A DNA stretch of 12,217 nt from Temnopleurus reevesii (taxonomy: Eukaryota > Echinodermata > Echinoidea > Temnopleuroida > Temnopleuridae), in assembly GCA_036244855.1 (NCBI GenBank), contig BQKZ01000696.1, positions 125,841-138,057 of the forward strand, written 5' to 3'. Positions 1 to 7,876 of this stretch are shown here, one piece after another. Both the position numbers and the translations under genes were made by a program. Numbering within the stretch: position 1 is the stretch's first letter; every line of letters begins with the position of its first letter. The notes beneath the pieces are model-generated. The model worked only from the letters and a program-made list of their open reading frames with translations, did not search any database and was not told the origin of the DNA.

Positions 1-503
1 GACAATCTCCGATTTTTCATTCGACTGTCGGAAAATGCTTTGCCTATATTCGTCAATAATTGTTTTGTTTTGATAATTTCTGACAATTGTGAATAATTCA
101 TATACCAAGATTAACCGCTTAGGGACTTTCGCATGATTGTGTTATGCGCTATATAAAAGTGTTTCATTATTATTATTATTGTTATTATTAACCGATTCTT
201 GGGCTTAAACCACTTCGAGAATTTATATTTCAAATTTAACAATGTTTTGACTTTGAGTCATCATGGGAATTAGTTTTTAACGGCTTACTGAATCTTTTGA
301 AACTTTTTAAATTGGCAACATTTCGTATATGTTTGCTTAATGGGTTTTGTTTTATGCTACGTTTTTGACTCGTCAATACTGAATTTGTTTGTCCCTGCAT
401 CAACCCCATATCCTCGAAAATAATGTATATATTTTTTTCTGATCTAATTTACTTGTTAGAATGTGTTATCGAACGTTCTTCAGTCGTTCATTAGAATCTA
501 GTT
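1..503. other. AT-rich flank without a recognisable gene
   Basis: Low-GC sequence lying 3' of the minus-strand exon at 534-931. Apart from a short ATT microsatellite (166-190) I see no coding pattern, RNA gene or clear inverted repeat. It is most likely intergenic or downstream of the cleavage site of the exon at 534. Confidence 0.6.
166..190. repeat. (ATT)n microsatellite
   Basis: About eight ATT units, interrupted once by GTT. A simple slippage-type repeat. Confidence 0.9.
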
Positions 504-509
504 TTTATT
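504..509 (-). promoter_or_regulatory. Candidate poly(A) signal AATAAA for the terminal exon
   Basis: The plus strand reads TTTATT, so the minus strand reads AATAAA about 25 bases after the TAG stop at 534-536. This would give a very short 3' UTR. Position and orientation fit the exon, but AATAAA is common in AT-rich DNA. Confidence 0.5.
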
Positions 510-533
510 TACAAATATATACAAAAGACAACT

Positions 534-931
534 CTATCCTTTTCTGCCAAACCAAGTACCGGTACTCAGTATTGTTCTCAATTTTTGTGGAATGAGTCTA
601 AACTGAGTTTTAGGTTTGGCAGAAGAGGTAGACTTGTCAACAGAAGACGCGGCAGAAAAGTCAAGGACTACTTGAACAATTTCTGTTGCGTGATCTGATA
701 CCGGTCCCAAGTCGAGTCGCTGGCGACTTGTTGCCATGCGACTACGCCGTCTTCGCCTCTGGGCTGACACAACTGAGGCGTCATCGGCGGGGGCAGGTTG
801 GGCCATGTCGATGGCGGTGTCGATGTCAGCTGCGTGGTCAACCACCGAGCCGAGAGCAAGTCGATGACGGCGACCGTTCATTCGGTTTGCTCGACGGCGT
901 CTCTGGCCTGGCAGCGATATTTCACAGTCTG
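534..931 (-). CDS. C-terminal coding exon of an unrecognised Arg-rich protein (partial)
   Basis: The minus-strand frame is open from about 986 to a TAG at 534-536. The first in-frame codon of the open stretch (986-984) is TTG, not ATG. I therefore read this as a terminal exon entered by splicing. Candidate acceptors are CTCCAG ending at 932 (exon from 931) and GCCAG ending at 908 (exon from 907), both phase 1, and CCTCAG ending near 958, which is phase 2. The ~131 residues contain two copies of a basic motif starting QRRRR, then RM, RL.LG.V.DHA..I, 48 residues apart, joined by an Ala/Pro/Asp-rich linker. The tail is Ser/Lys-rich and ends in GRKG. GC content is visibly higher than in the flanks, and the protein repeat is conserved in this frame only, which supports coding. 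I do not recognise the family. It may be the last exon of the gene whose other exon is 9894-11231. Confidence 0.55.
663..905 (-). repeat. Coding tandem repeat: two ~33-residue units, 48-residue period
   Basis: The first unit is encoded by 905 down to 807 and the second by 761 down to 663. About 17 of 32 aligned residues are identical, including QRRRR, RM, R.RL.LG, V.DHA and a following Ile. Each unit is a basic cluster followed by a likely amphipathic helix. Confidence 0.7.
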
Positions 932-1957
932 CTGGAGATGTGACGATCAGCATGATGCTGAGGGGATATGTATTGAAAATGTTCAAGTAAAATCAAAGTA
1001 TTTTTTGTTTTGTTTTGTAAAAGGATATGCCTCTTAAATCTATTTTCATTTCTCTGTGATATTTTTCTACTTGGACCTCTAGGAAGAATAGGGCTACTTT
1101 GTAAATATAGCTCTAAGTAGAGCTTCACGTCATTTAGTTATTTATTCATCAAAATGTATTATGATTATTTTTTTTTTCATTCGTAAATTGATTTTGTGCT
1201 TGTACCGGTATTTTCATTTGTTTTTTTTTTAATGGAAAATAAAATCAACCCAAACCAAATCAAAACGTTATTGATGATGACGATGATTTTGCTCTCGAGC
1301 ATAATTGTAGCAGTGTAATTATTCCAACTGTTTTTTTTTTTATTAGAGGAAATGATAAATCAATCGTTTTCTTTTCATTGAACAAAAAGTGTCCTGCAGT
1401 TTGGTGGATTGATTGGAGAAAAAATGTTGCAAGAAAAGAAAAAAGGATGATGAAATTGAAAAGTAAATGATACAAATGACCCATAGTGTGTGTATGCGGA
1501 ATACCGAAAGAAGCGAAATATATGAAAATGAATTAAAGTTGGAAAAAAAAAAAAAACAAACAAAGCACTGTTTGGGGCGTGGTACGGGTGCGGTACCAAA
1601 CGGTACCATAATGGTTTGTGTGTATTTTTGCGCGTGTAACTGGCGACTTGTTTGTTAGTAATTTTTATGATTTTAAAACTTAACAGAAGGAACTATCAAC
1701 ACATATGAACTCACCTAGAAGTTTCTAAGCAATTTATAGTAGACAGGTGGCAAGAGAATAGAATTTTCCGCAAAATAATGCTTCAAATTCGCTTTCAAAA
1801 ACTAGAAGGAAGATACACTACGTGTTCTCCACTGCAAGATTTATGAGAAAGTGTCGGTTTGTTGTGGTTACGATAGAGCGCGCGGTATCCAAGAACTTTC
1901 AACCAATCAAATGCGACGATTGCAAACACGTGCTTGTGACGACATAATGCCTTCTTG

Positions 1958-1995
1958 TTATAAGCCACAGAAATTCCGATTTCTGTGTTATAAGC
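1958..1995. repeat. Perfect 9-bp hairpin flanked by 8-bp direct repeats
   Basis: CACAGAAAT (1966-1974) and ATTTCTGTG (1979-1987) form a perfect stem with a 4-base loop. It is bounded directly by TTATAAGC at 1958-1965 and 1988-1995. The layout resembles a tiny insertion with a target duplication, but could be chance. Confidence 0.6.
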
Positions 1996-2042
1996 TACTG
2001 GAACCAATTGTTACGTATTGCGCGCAACGACTTTGGCTGCAG

Positions 2043-2101
2043 GCCAACAAACTTATGCGCAAAGGGTCAACAAACTTTTCGTATGGTAGGTCAACAAACT
2101 T
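2043..2101 (+). repeat. Three spaced copies of CAACAAACTT
   Basis: G(C/T)CAACAAACTT occurs at 2043-2054, 2066-2077 and 2090-2101, so the copies are 23 and 24 bp apart. The intervening sequences differ. This is a short phased repeat with no assigned role. Confidence 0.6.
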
Positions 2102-2218
2102 TAATTCTACGAACGCCAAATTTGCTCGGCCTTTGGATTTGCCAGGAATCACGATTCATGATTATCATTCGATTTATACCAACCATGTATTTTCATTTGT
2201 ATTGTGAAAGCATATGTC

Positions 2219-2234
2219 TTGGCCTCGCGGCCAA
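2219..2234. repeat. Short GC-rich inverted repeat
   Basis: TTGGCC and GGCCAA flank a TCGC loop, giving a 6-bp perfect stem in otherwise AT-rich sequence. Confidence 0.5.
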
Positions 2235-2280
2235 ATCGAGAAACTGTTTTTATTCCATCACTTTCCTCCTCTTCCTAATT

Positions 2281-2299
2281 CTTCTTCTTCTTCTTCTTC
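2281..2299. repeat. (CTT)n microsatellite
   Basis: Six CTT units plus one base, in a pyrimidine-rich stretch. Confidence 0.85.
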
Positions 2300-2425
2300 C
2301 ATTATTCTCCTGTCGGCGTTCGAGTGATAGAAATTCATTGTTAGAGTGTTATTTTGAAGATTTCTAGCTAGATAGAGCATTTAACAGAATACATGTATAT
2401 TATTTTTTCTTTAGCGAGTCCGTTG

Positions 2426-2469
2426 CCCCCCTCCAAGATTAAATGACACCCCCCCCCCCCCCCCTCCAA
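2426..2469. repeat. C-run tract with a duplicated C(6)TCCAA block
   Basis: C6TCCAA at 2426-2436 recurs after a C16 run (2449-2464) as CCCCCCTCCAA ending at 2469. The complementary strand has long G runs that could form a quadruplex. The exact run length is prone to sequencing error. Confidence 0.75.
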
Positions 2470-3018
2470 TTTGAAAAGAAAAATTAGGGCTTGGTACTTC
2501 GTTAAAAGTCCTTAAACAAAGTGGTTTAGAGAGTGAGGTCGAAGGGAGTGTTCTAGTTTTCGATAATTTGGGGGTCTGAGCCAGGGTAGTGCAGTTTTTA
2601 AAGTGGTAACCGAAGTACGTGACAGAGTCTGTGTGAGAAGTACATTCCATCGGTGGTGGTGCCGATGATTACGGCTCATACAAGGCAAAAGACACACAAA
2701 GTGTAGAGGATATGAACGCATTGAATGAAATGTGAAACTGTAATAAGTCCCCCTCCAAATTCTATCATGCTTTCTCATACATAATCCTTTTCTTCACCCT
2801 TCCTTAACTATTAATGATAATTGTGAACAGAAAGGACAAGGTAATTCGACAACGTGAATAACTTCTTTCAAGCCTGCACAGAAACTTCATGAACATAAAA
2901 GAAATAGCTTTGCTAGCTTACAGCTGATGCGATACCTGTTTGGTATTTCTCTGGAGGATAAGTGGGAAGGAAGTTTATTTTGTGCGCTTCTAGTTTTGCG
3001 AAAATTTGAATGGAAGTT

Positions 3019-3252
3019 GTGTTGAAAAAAAAGTACAAAATTGCACCATTTTCAGTGGTTCTCACCCTTATATACCTTTTTTTTTTGCTGAGAGTGTACA
3101 TCAAAATGGTGCAATATTTACACCTTTTTCAGTTTTGCTTCAGATTGCACCTTCTTGCGAAGGTCACCCTTTGAGCACCTTATTTCTTAGTGTGTATAAG
3201 CCTTCCATTTCTCCCTATATCTTTGTTACATCCACATTTCTCTCTCTCCCTC

Positions 3253-3323
<71 letters not shown>

Positions 3324-3464
3324 ATCTATATATTTTATATTTCCCACTTAGCCCGTGATTCCATTCCCTTTAAATTTGTACCTCTTACAAGTAGTGTGTT
3401 CTTCTGTACCCCTTTTGGCATTTTGGGGTGCAATTGCACCTGTTCACGTAGTGTTGAAAAAAAA
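3019..3464. repeat. GCACC-motif repeat region bounded by matching 14-mers
   Basis: GTGTTGAAAAAAAA occurs at 3019-3032 and at 3451-3464. Just inside the left copy is an inverted repeat, TTGCACCATTTT (3041-3052) with AAAATGGTGCAA (3103-3114). Just inside the right copy is a perfect 14-bp palindrome, GGTGCAATTGCACC (3427-3440). The stretch 3143-3203 resembles the right end of the foldback element at 5546-6152. This may be a decayed foldback element interrupted by the CT microsatellite. The boundaries are uncertain. Confidence 0.4.
3239..3319. repeat. (CT)n microsatellite
   Basis: About 80 bp of CT units with a few CC and one A interruption, followed by a short TATC/TATA tract. An open plus-strand frame passes through it only because CT repeats lack stop codons. 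Confidence 0.95.
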
Positions 3465-3544
3465 ACCCGCCATCACATGATCGAGGGATCGCTATTCCTC
3501 AAACGAAATGATCCCTATCGAATGAACCGGTGCGCATTCTTTTC

Positions 3545-4601
3545 TCAGCCAGACCATGCTACAAACACTTGCACGATTCTTTGGCACGCACGGGCATGAC
3601 CGTCGCGTCGTGTCAGTGCGCAGACTAGTCGTAGTACTGGCGTGAACTGTGCGTAAACTCATCGTGACTGTGTGCCATGTCAGGACGAGAATTTTGAAAT
3701 GTTCGAAACTGTCATCACAACAAAATTTCCCGACCGAGTCGTGAACTATGTGCAAAATGATCGTGAACGCATGTGGACGATGCGGGAGAATGCGTGCCAC
3801 TGGGTGGTTGTACGCATATATGCCACGACTGTCACGAACTTCCACAAATATCCTCCAGTTATCCATATCAAGTGTCGATGTGTCGAATCACGACATCGTC
3901 CTAATTGCCAAACTCGATCGTCGTGATAATGCGGGAAGTGCGTAAACTATGTGCAAGCTATGCGTGACTCGTATCAGTTTGTGTCATTGTAGACGCAGAT
4001 GGGCAGGCATTCGTGATCTATTTGTGAACTAGTCGTCGAACAGTGCGGGAGCTTTACAGTTCGTGCCTAAAAATGGTACGATTTGCCACAACAAAATCAT
4101 GTCCACAAGTCGTGTAAGTGTCATTTGCACAACTTTTGGCGACGATTCTGTCTTGACAAGTCTTGCCATTTTGGGGCAAGAACTTGGAGGCTCACGCACT
4201 GTTCACGACTAGTCCACGCACATTTCACGACGATTTCACGCACAGTTCACGACGTGTTCCCGAATAGTTCACGAATGCGTATCCACCTGTGTCAAAATTG
4301 ACACGAACTGGCATGACGAGTTCATGCAAAGGTTGCGCATAGTTTGCGCATAGTTTACTCACTCCCTCATCGTCCCGATGACTTCACAAACAGTGTGCGC
4401 ATAGTTCACAACCCGGTCTCGAAATTTTGTGTGACCAGAATTTTCAACATTTAAAAATTCTCGTCCCGACATAGCACACAGTCACGACGAGTTTACAAAC
4501 TCTTCGCTCACGTTAACGACCAATTTGCGCACTGGCACTACGAGTCGTGATAATGTGTGCCATAGGACCGTGCAAGTGTCAGCCTGGCTTAAAACTGACA
4601 A
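3545..4601. mobile_element. Long diverged palindrome (foldback element), no spacer
   Basis: The left arm (~3545-4120) aligns along its length to the reverse complement of the right arm (~4122-4601). The match continues into the centre: 4107-4120 pairs with 4122-4135 around base 4121 with one mismatch and two G-T pairs. Matching blocks include CGTGACTGTGTGCCATGTC (3663-3681) against its counterpart near 4469-4488, and ACACTTGCACG (3565-3575) against 4569-4579. By eye the arms are roughly 70-80% identical, and the left is ~100 bp longer. Both arms are made of recurring short modules such as CGTGAACTATGCGC. No coding capacity is seen. Such structures are known from foldback and hairpin-type MITEs. 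I saw no target-site duplication and the outer edges are approximate. Confidence 0.8.
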
Positions 4602-5545
4602 AGTTAATGCATCGACGCGACGATTAAAAACAACCCTCCCCTTAAAAAAACAACAACACACAAAACATATAGTTGAATTGTATTGTATTTATCCATTTAT
4701 TTATGACGGTAAAAAGCTTCTAGGACGAAACAGAACAGCAACTAAAACAAACAGAGTTGGCTACTAGAAGCTTCAGTATGGTTTGTTTGGACATTTATTT
4801 GAATTTTCAATTTTCATTCCATTACGGAGTAGTCACGCTGTGAAGGAAAAAATCGAAACCTTATAGTTCCACTTCATGATTCCCCAGGGGATCAATTAGT
4901 TTTACATACTCTGCATGAGAGCAATTAACTCGTACATTGAAAGACGACGGTTACATAATTTTGTTATATTTGTTCAACACTTTGGAAATCAGGTGAATTA
5001 ATTTTGTTTGATTAAAAGGAAAGCATCGTGTATCAGATCAAATGAGATCTCATGTTGATTGTTAAGAAAAAAGTGGGTAGTTATCTTTCCCAGAAGCAAA
5101 TCAAATCTTAGGGGCGAAAAAATTATTTTTCTTTCTACAAAGAAAATGTACTTTTCGATTTGAGATTCGTTTGACCACACTCGAATATTTTTAAACTAAG
5201 GGTAATTCATTATTACTATACAAACACAAGAAGATTTAACATAAAATTCTATTTTGGGGCAAAGCTAATCTTATGAAAACAAAATGTATTTCACATACTT
5301 GCATGGGGATGATATAGTTAACCGTAAATAAGAAATATATTCTTTTGCAGCCAATTAGACTTCCGATTAGAACATAATGTTTGTCCATCCGAGGGTTATT
5401 CTCAGTCCGAAAAATGTACAGTTCTTGTCCAGTCATCTTTGAACCAAAAACGATAGATATTATTTAAAAATTTGGTTTAGAATAACCAATCATATATCCT
5501 ATTTCCAAAAGCATTCAATTCCGACGACTACACATTAAAAAAAAA
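4602..5545. other. AT-rich non-coding DNA (left copy)
   Basis: No gene is supported. It contains a 10-bp inverted repeat, AAGCTTCTAG (4714-4723) with CTAGAAGCTT (4764-4773), around a 40-base loop, and a perfect 12-bp palindrome ATGAGATCTCAT (5042-5053). Short open frames here recur in the other copy only because the DNA is duplicated. Confidence 0.6.
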
Positions 5546-6152
5546 GGTTGCAATAATGCACCCTTGCAACACTTTTGCAAGCATTATTACATTTCTTTCA
5601 GAAAGGTGCAATATTCTAAAATAGCGGCATCAGGGGGTCGGAACCTGAGCCATGAAGTTTCGCTTCATTCCAAACATGCCAAAGCAGACGATTGATATGA
5701 GCTGACTATCTGCTCTTATTGAGCGAGCGACATAATGAATAGTTTTCGGTAGCCACGAGCTTATACTTTGACACGGAAATTGTCTCGAACGGATCGAATG
5801 CTACGTTTGATATCTTAAAAATCCATCCATCGGTCGAAAGCATCTAGCAGCTCAGTCAGCAAGTCGTCTGCCTTAGGCCTCGGTCACATAGAGGCCCGGA
5901 AGCAACACGATTCAACACGACTCTTTGTTAATGCACAGTTAATAGCCTCAGAACAAGGAGTCGCATTGCTTCCGGAGCCCTATGTGATCGGGGCATTAGA
6001 ATGAAGTGATCCTGTATGGCGCAGGCTCGAACCCCACAAAAGAACATTTCTGTATTTTGTAAACTATTTATGAAAAAGGTTCTCTTGGTTTTGCATTTGT
6101 TTGCACCTTTCAAGTGCAATGCTGCACCATTATTTCTGAGTGTGCAATGCTG
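5546..6152. mobile_element. Foldback element with GTGCAA-rich ends (left copy)
   Basis: The two ends are diverged inverted repeats. Left-arm text around 5634-5700 (GTCGG.ACCTGAGCCAT, GCTTCATTCC, GCAGACGA, GAGCTGACTATCTGCT) matches the reverse complement of the right arm around 5840-6035 once the 120-bp MITE at 5876-5995 is removed. Both outer ends carry repeated TGCACC/GGTGCAA motifs, and the left end also folds locally (5552-5588). No transposase is present. The outer limits are approximate. Confidence 0.65.
5876..5995. mobile_element. Nested 120-bp MITE, PIF/Harbinger-like ends (left copy)
   Basis: The terminal inverted repeats begin GGCCTCGGTCACATAG and end CTATGTGATCGGGGC. The element is flanked by TTA at 5873-5875 and 5996-5998. 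The right arm lacks 10 bp present in the other copy, a deletion between two TCG triplets. A 3-bp TTA target duplication with GGCC-type ends is typical of PIF/Harbinger elements. The superfamily is inferred from this only. Confidence 0.75.
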
Positions 6153-6170
6153 ACAAATGTGGGCAGTAGA

Positions 6171-6171
6171 N
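6171..6171. other. Single N: contig join or gap
   Basis: This is the only ambiguous base in the window. It lies exactly where the left copy ends and the right copy begins, as expected for two overlapping contig ends joined with a placeholder. Confidence 0.9.
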
Positions 6172-7241
6172 CAGTCACGACGAGTTTACAAACTCTTCGC
6201 TCACGTTAACGACCAATTTGCGCACTGGCACTACGAGTCGTGATAATGTGTGCCATAGGACCGTGCAAGTGTCAGCCTGGCTTAAAACTGACAAAGTTAA
6301 TGCATCGACGCGACGATTAAAAACAACCCTCCCCTTAAAAAAACAACAACACACAAAACATATAGTTGAATTGTATTGTATTTATCCATTTATTTATGAC
6401 GGTAAAAAGCTTCTAGGACGAAACAGAACAGCAACTAAAACAAACAGAGTTGGCTACTAGAAGCTTCAGTATGGTTTGTTTGGACATTTATTTGAATTTT
6501 CAATTTTCATTCCATTACGGAGTAGTCACGCTGTGAAGGAAAAAATCGAAACCTTATAGTTCCACTTCATGATTCCCCAGGGGATCAATTAGTTTTACAT
6601 ACTCTGCATGAGAGCAATTAACTCGTACATTGAAAGACGACGGTTACATAATTTTGTTATATTTGTTCAACACTTTGGAAATCAGGTGAATTAATTTTGT
6701 TTGATTAAAAGGAAAGCATCGTGTATCAGATCAAATGAGATCTCATGTTGATTGTTAAGAAAAAAGTGGGTAGTTATCTTTCCCAGAAGCAAATCAAATC
6801 TTAGGGGCGAAAAAATTATTTTTCTTTCTACAAAGAAAATGTACTTTTCGATTTGAGATTCGTTTGACCACACTCGAATATTTTTAAACTAAGGGTAATT
6901 CATTATTACTATACAAACACAAGAAGATTTAACATAAAATTCTATTTTGGGGCAAAGCTAATCTTATGAAAACAAAATGTATTTCACATACTTGCATGGG
7001 GATGATATAGTTAACCGTAAATAAGAAATATATTCTTTTGCAGCCAATTAGACTTCCGATTAGAACATAATGTTTGTCCATCCGAGGGTTATTCTCAGTC
7101 CGAAAAATGTACAGTTCTTGTCCAGTCATCTTTGAACCAAAAACGATAGATATTATTTCAAAATTTGGTTTAGAATAACCAATCATAATATCCTATTTCC
7201 AAAAGCATTCAATTCCGACGACTACACATTAAAAAAGAAAA

Positions 7242-7858
7242 GGTTGCAATAATGCACCCTTGTAACACTTTTGCAAGCATTATTACATTTCTTTCAGAAA
7301 GTTGCAATATTCTAAAATGGCGGCATCAGGGGGCCGGAACCTGAGCCATGAAGTTTCGCTTCATTCCAAACATGCCAAAGCAGACGATTGATATGAGCTG
7401 ACTATCTGCTCTTATTGAGCGAGCGACATAATGAATAGTTTTCGGTAGCCACGAGCTTATACTTTGACACGGAAATTGTCTCGAACGGATCGAATGCTAC
7501 GTTTGATATCTTAAAAATCCATCCATCGGTCGAAAGCATCTAGCAGCTCAGTCAGCAAGTCGTCCGCCTTAGGCCCCGGTCACATAGAGGCCCGGAAGCA
7601 ACACGATTCAACACGACTCTTTGTTAATGCACAGTTAACAGCCTCAGAACAAGGAGTCGTGTTGAATCGCATTGCTTCCGAAGCCCTATGTGACCGGGGC
7701 ATTAGAATGAAGCGATCCTGTATGGCGCAGGCTCGAACCCCACAAAAGAACATTTCTGTATTTTGTAAACTATTTATGAAAAAGGTTCTCTTGGTTTTGC
7801 ATTTGTTTGCACCTTTCAAGTGCAATGCTGCACCATTATTTCTGAGTGTGCAATGCTG
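7242..7858. mobile_element. Foldback element with GTGCAA-rich ends (right copy)
   Basis: Second copy of the element at 5546-6152, with the same arms and nested MITE. It is probably the alternative allele of the same locus rather than a second insertion. Confidence 0.65.
7572..7701. mobile_element. Nested 130-bp MITE, complete copy with TTA target duplication
   Basis: The arms 7572-7618 and 7655-7701 are 47 bp each and match at 40 of 47 positions. The ends read GGCCCCGGTCACATAG and CTATGTGACCGGGGC. TTA lies at 7569-7571 and 7702-7704. A 36-bp centre separates the arms, leaving no room for a protein. Compared with the left copy, the arms are more symmetric and the right arm is full length, so this version looks closer to the original insertion. 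Confidence 0.8.
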
Positions 7859-7876
7859 ACAAATGTGGGCAGTAGA

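Larger units (their letters stand above)
932..3018. other. Long AT-rich non-coding stretch, possible intron
   Basis: No convincing coding region on either strand. It holds poly-T/poly-A runs (e.g. A14 at 1543-1556), two CGGTACCA copies 10 bp apart (1591-1608), a small hairpin at 1958-1995, three spaced CAACAAACTT motifs (2043-2101), a 6-bp-stem inverted repeat at 2219-2234, (CTT)n at 2281-2299 and a C16 run at 2449-2464. The longest open frames here lack ATG starts or run through simple sequence. If the two minus-strand exons belong together, this lies in their intron. Confidence 0.5.
4479..6170. repeat. Left copy of a ~1.7 kb direct duplication
   Basis: This 1692-bp copy matches 6172-7876 and ends at the N. 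The first ~987 bases are identical between copies. Differences are about eleven substitutions and three indels, all within 5466 to about 6012. The copy starts inside the right arm of the long palindrome. An unmerged overlap of two contig ends is the simplest explanation. Confidence 0.97.
6172..7876. repeat. Right copy of the ~1.7 kb direct duplication
   Basis: This 1705-bp copy of 4479-6170 is offset by 1693 bp at its start and 1706 bp at its end. Unique sequence resumes at 7877. It begins with only the outer ~110 bp of the long palindrome's right arm, so the palindrome itself is not repeated. Its non-coding AT-rich part (6295-7241) matches 4602-5545. Confidence 0.97.

Noticed and set aside
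555..566. Perfect 12-bp palindrome AGTACCGGTACT
   Set aside because: It lies in the coding exon and is short enough to occur by chance.
1851..2367. Overlapping plus-strand frames of 118-119 codons
   Set aside because: The 1851 frame begins at GTG rather than ATG, both are Cys/Leu-rich without domains, and they overlap short repeats and AT-rich DNA. I see no coding signal.
3006..3599. Plus-strand open frame of ~197 codons
   Set aside because: It is open mainly because it crosses the (CT)n tract, giving a Ser/Leu run. The rest is repeat DNA with no protein-like composition.
3545..4601. CRISPR-like array in the module-rich palindrome
   Set aside because: The modules are variable in sequence and spacing and occur in both orientations. 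There are no constant repeats with unique spacers and no cas genes.
4525..4767. 80-codon frame found identically at 4525-4767 and 6218-6460
   Set aside because: The identity comes from the duplicated DNA, not from conservation of a protein. The frame starts inside the palindrome arm.
6024..6035. Minus-strand GGGGTTCGAGCC resembling a tRNA B box
   Set aside because: No A box at the proper distance upstream and no cloverleaf around it. The motif also has a diverged counterpart in the opposite arm of the foldback element, which explains it.
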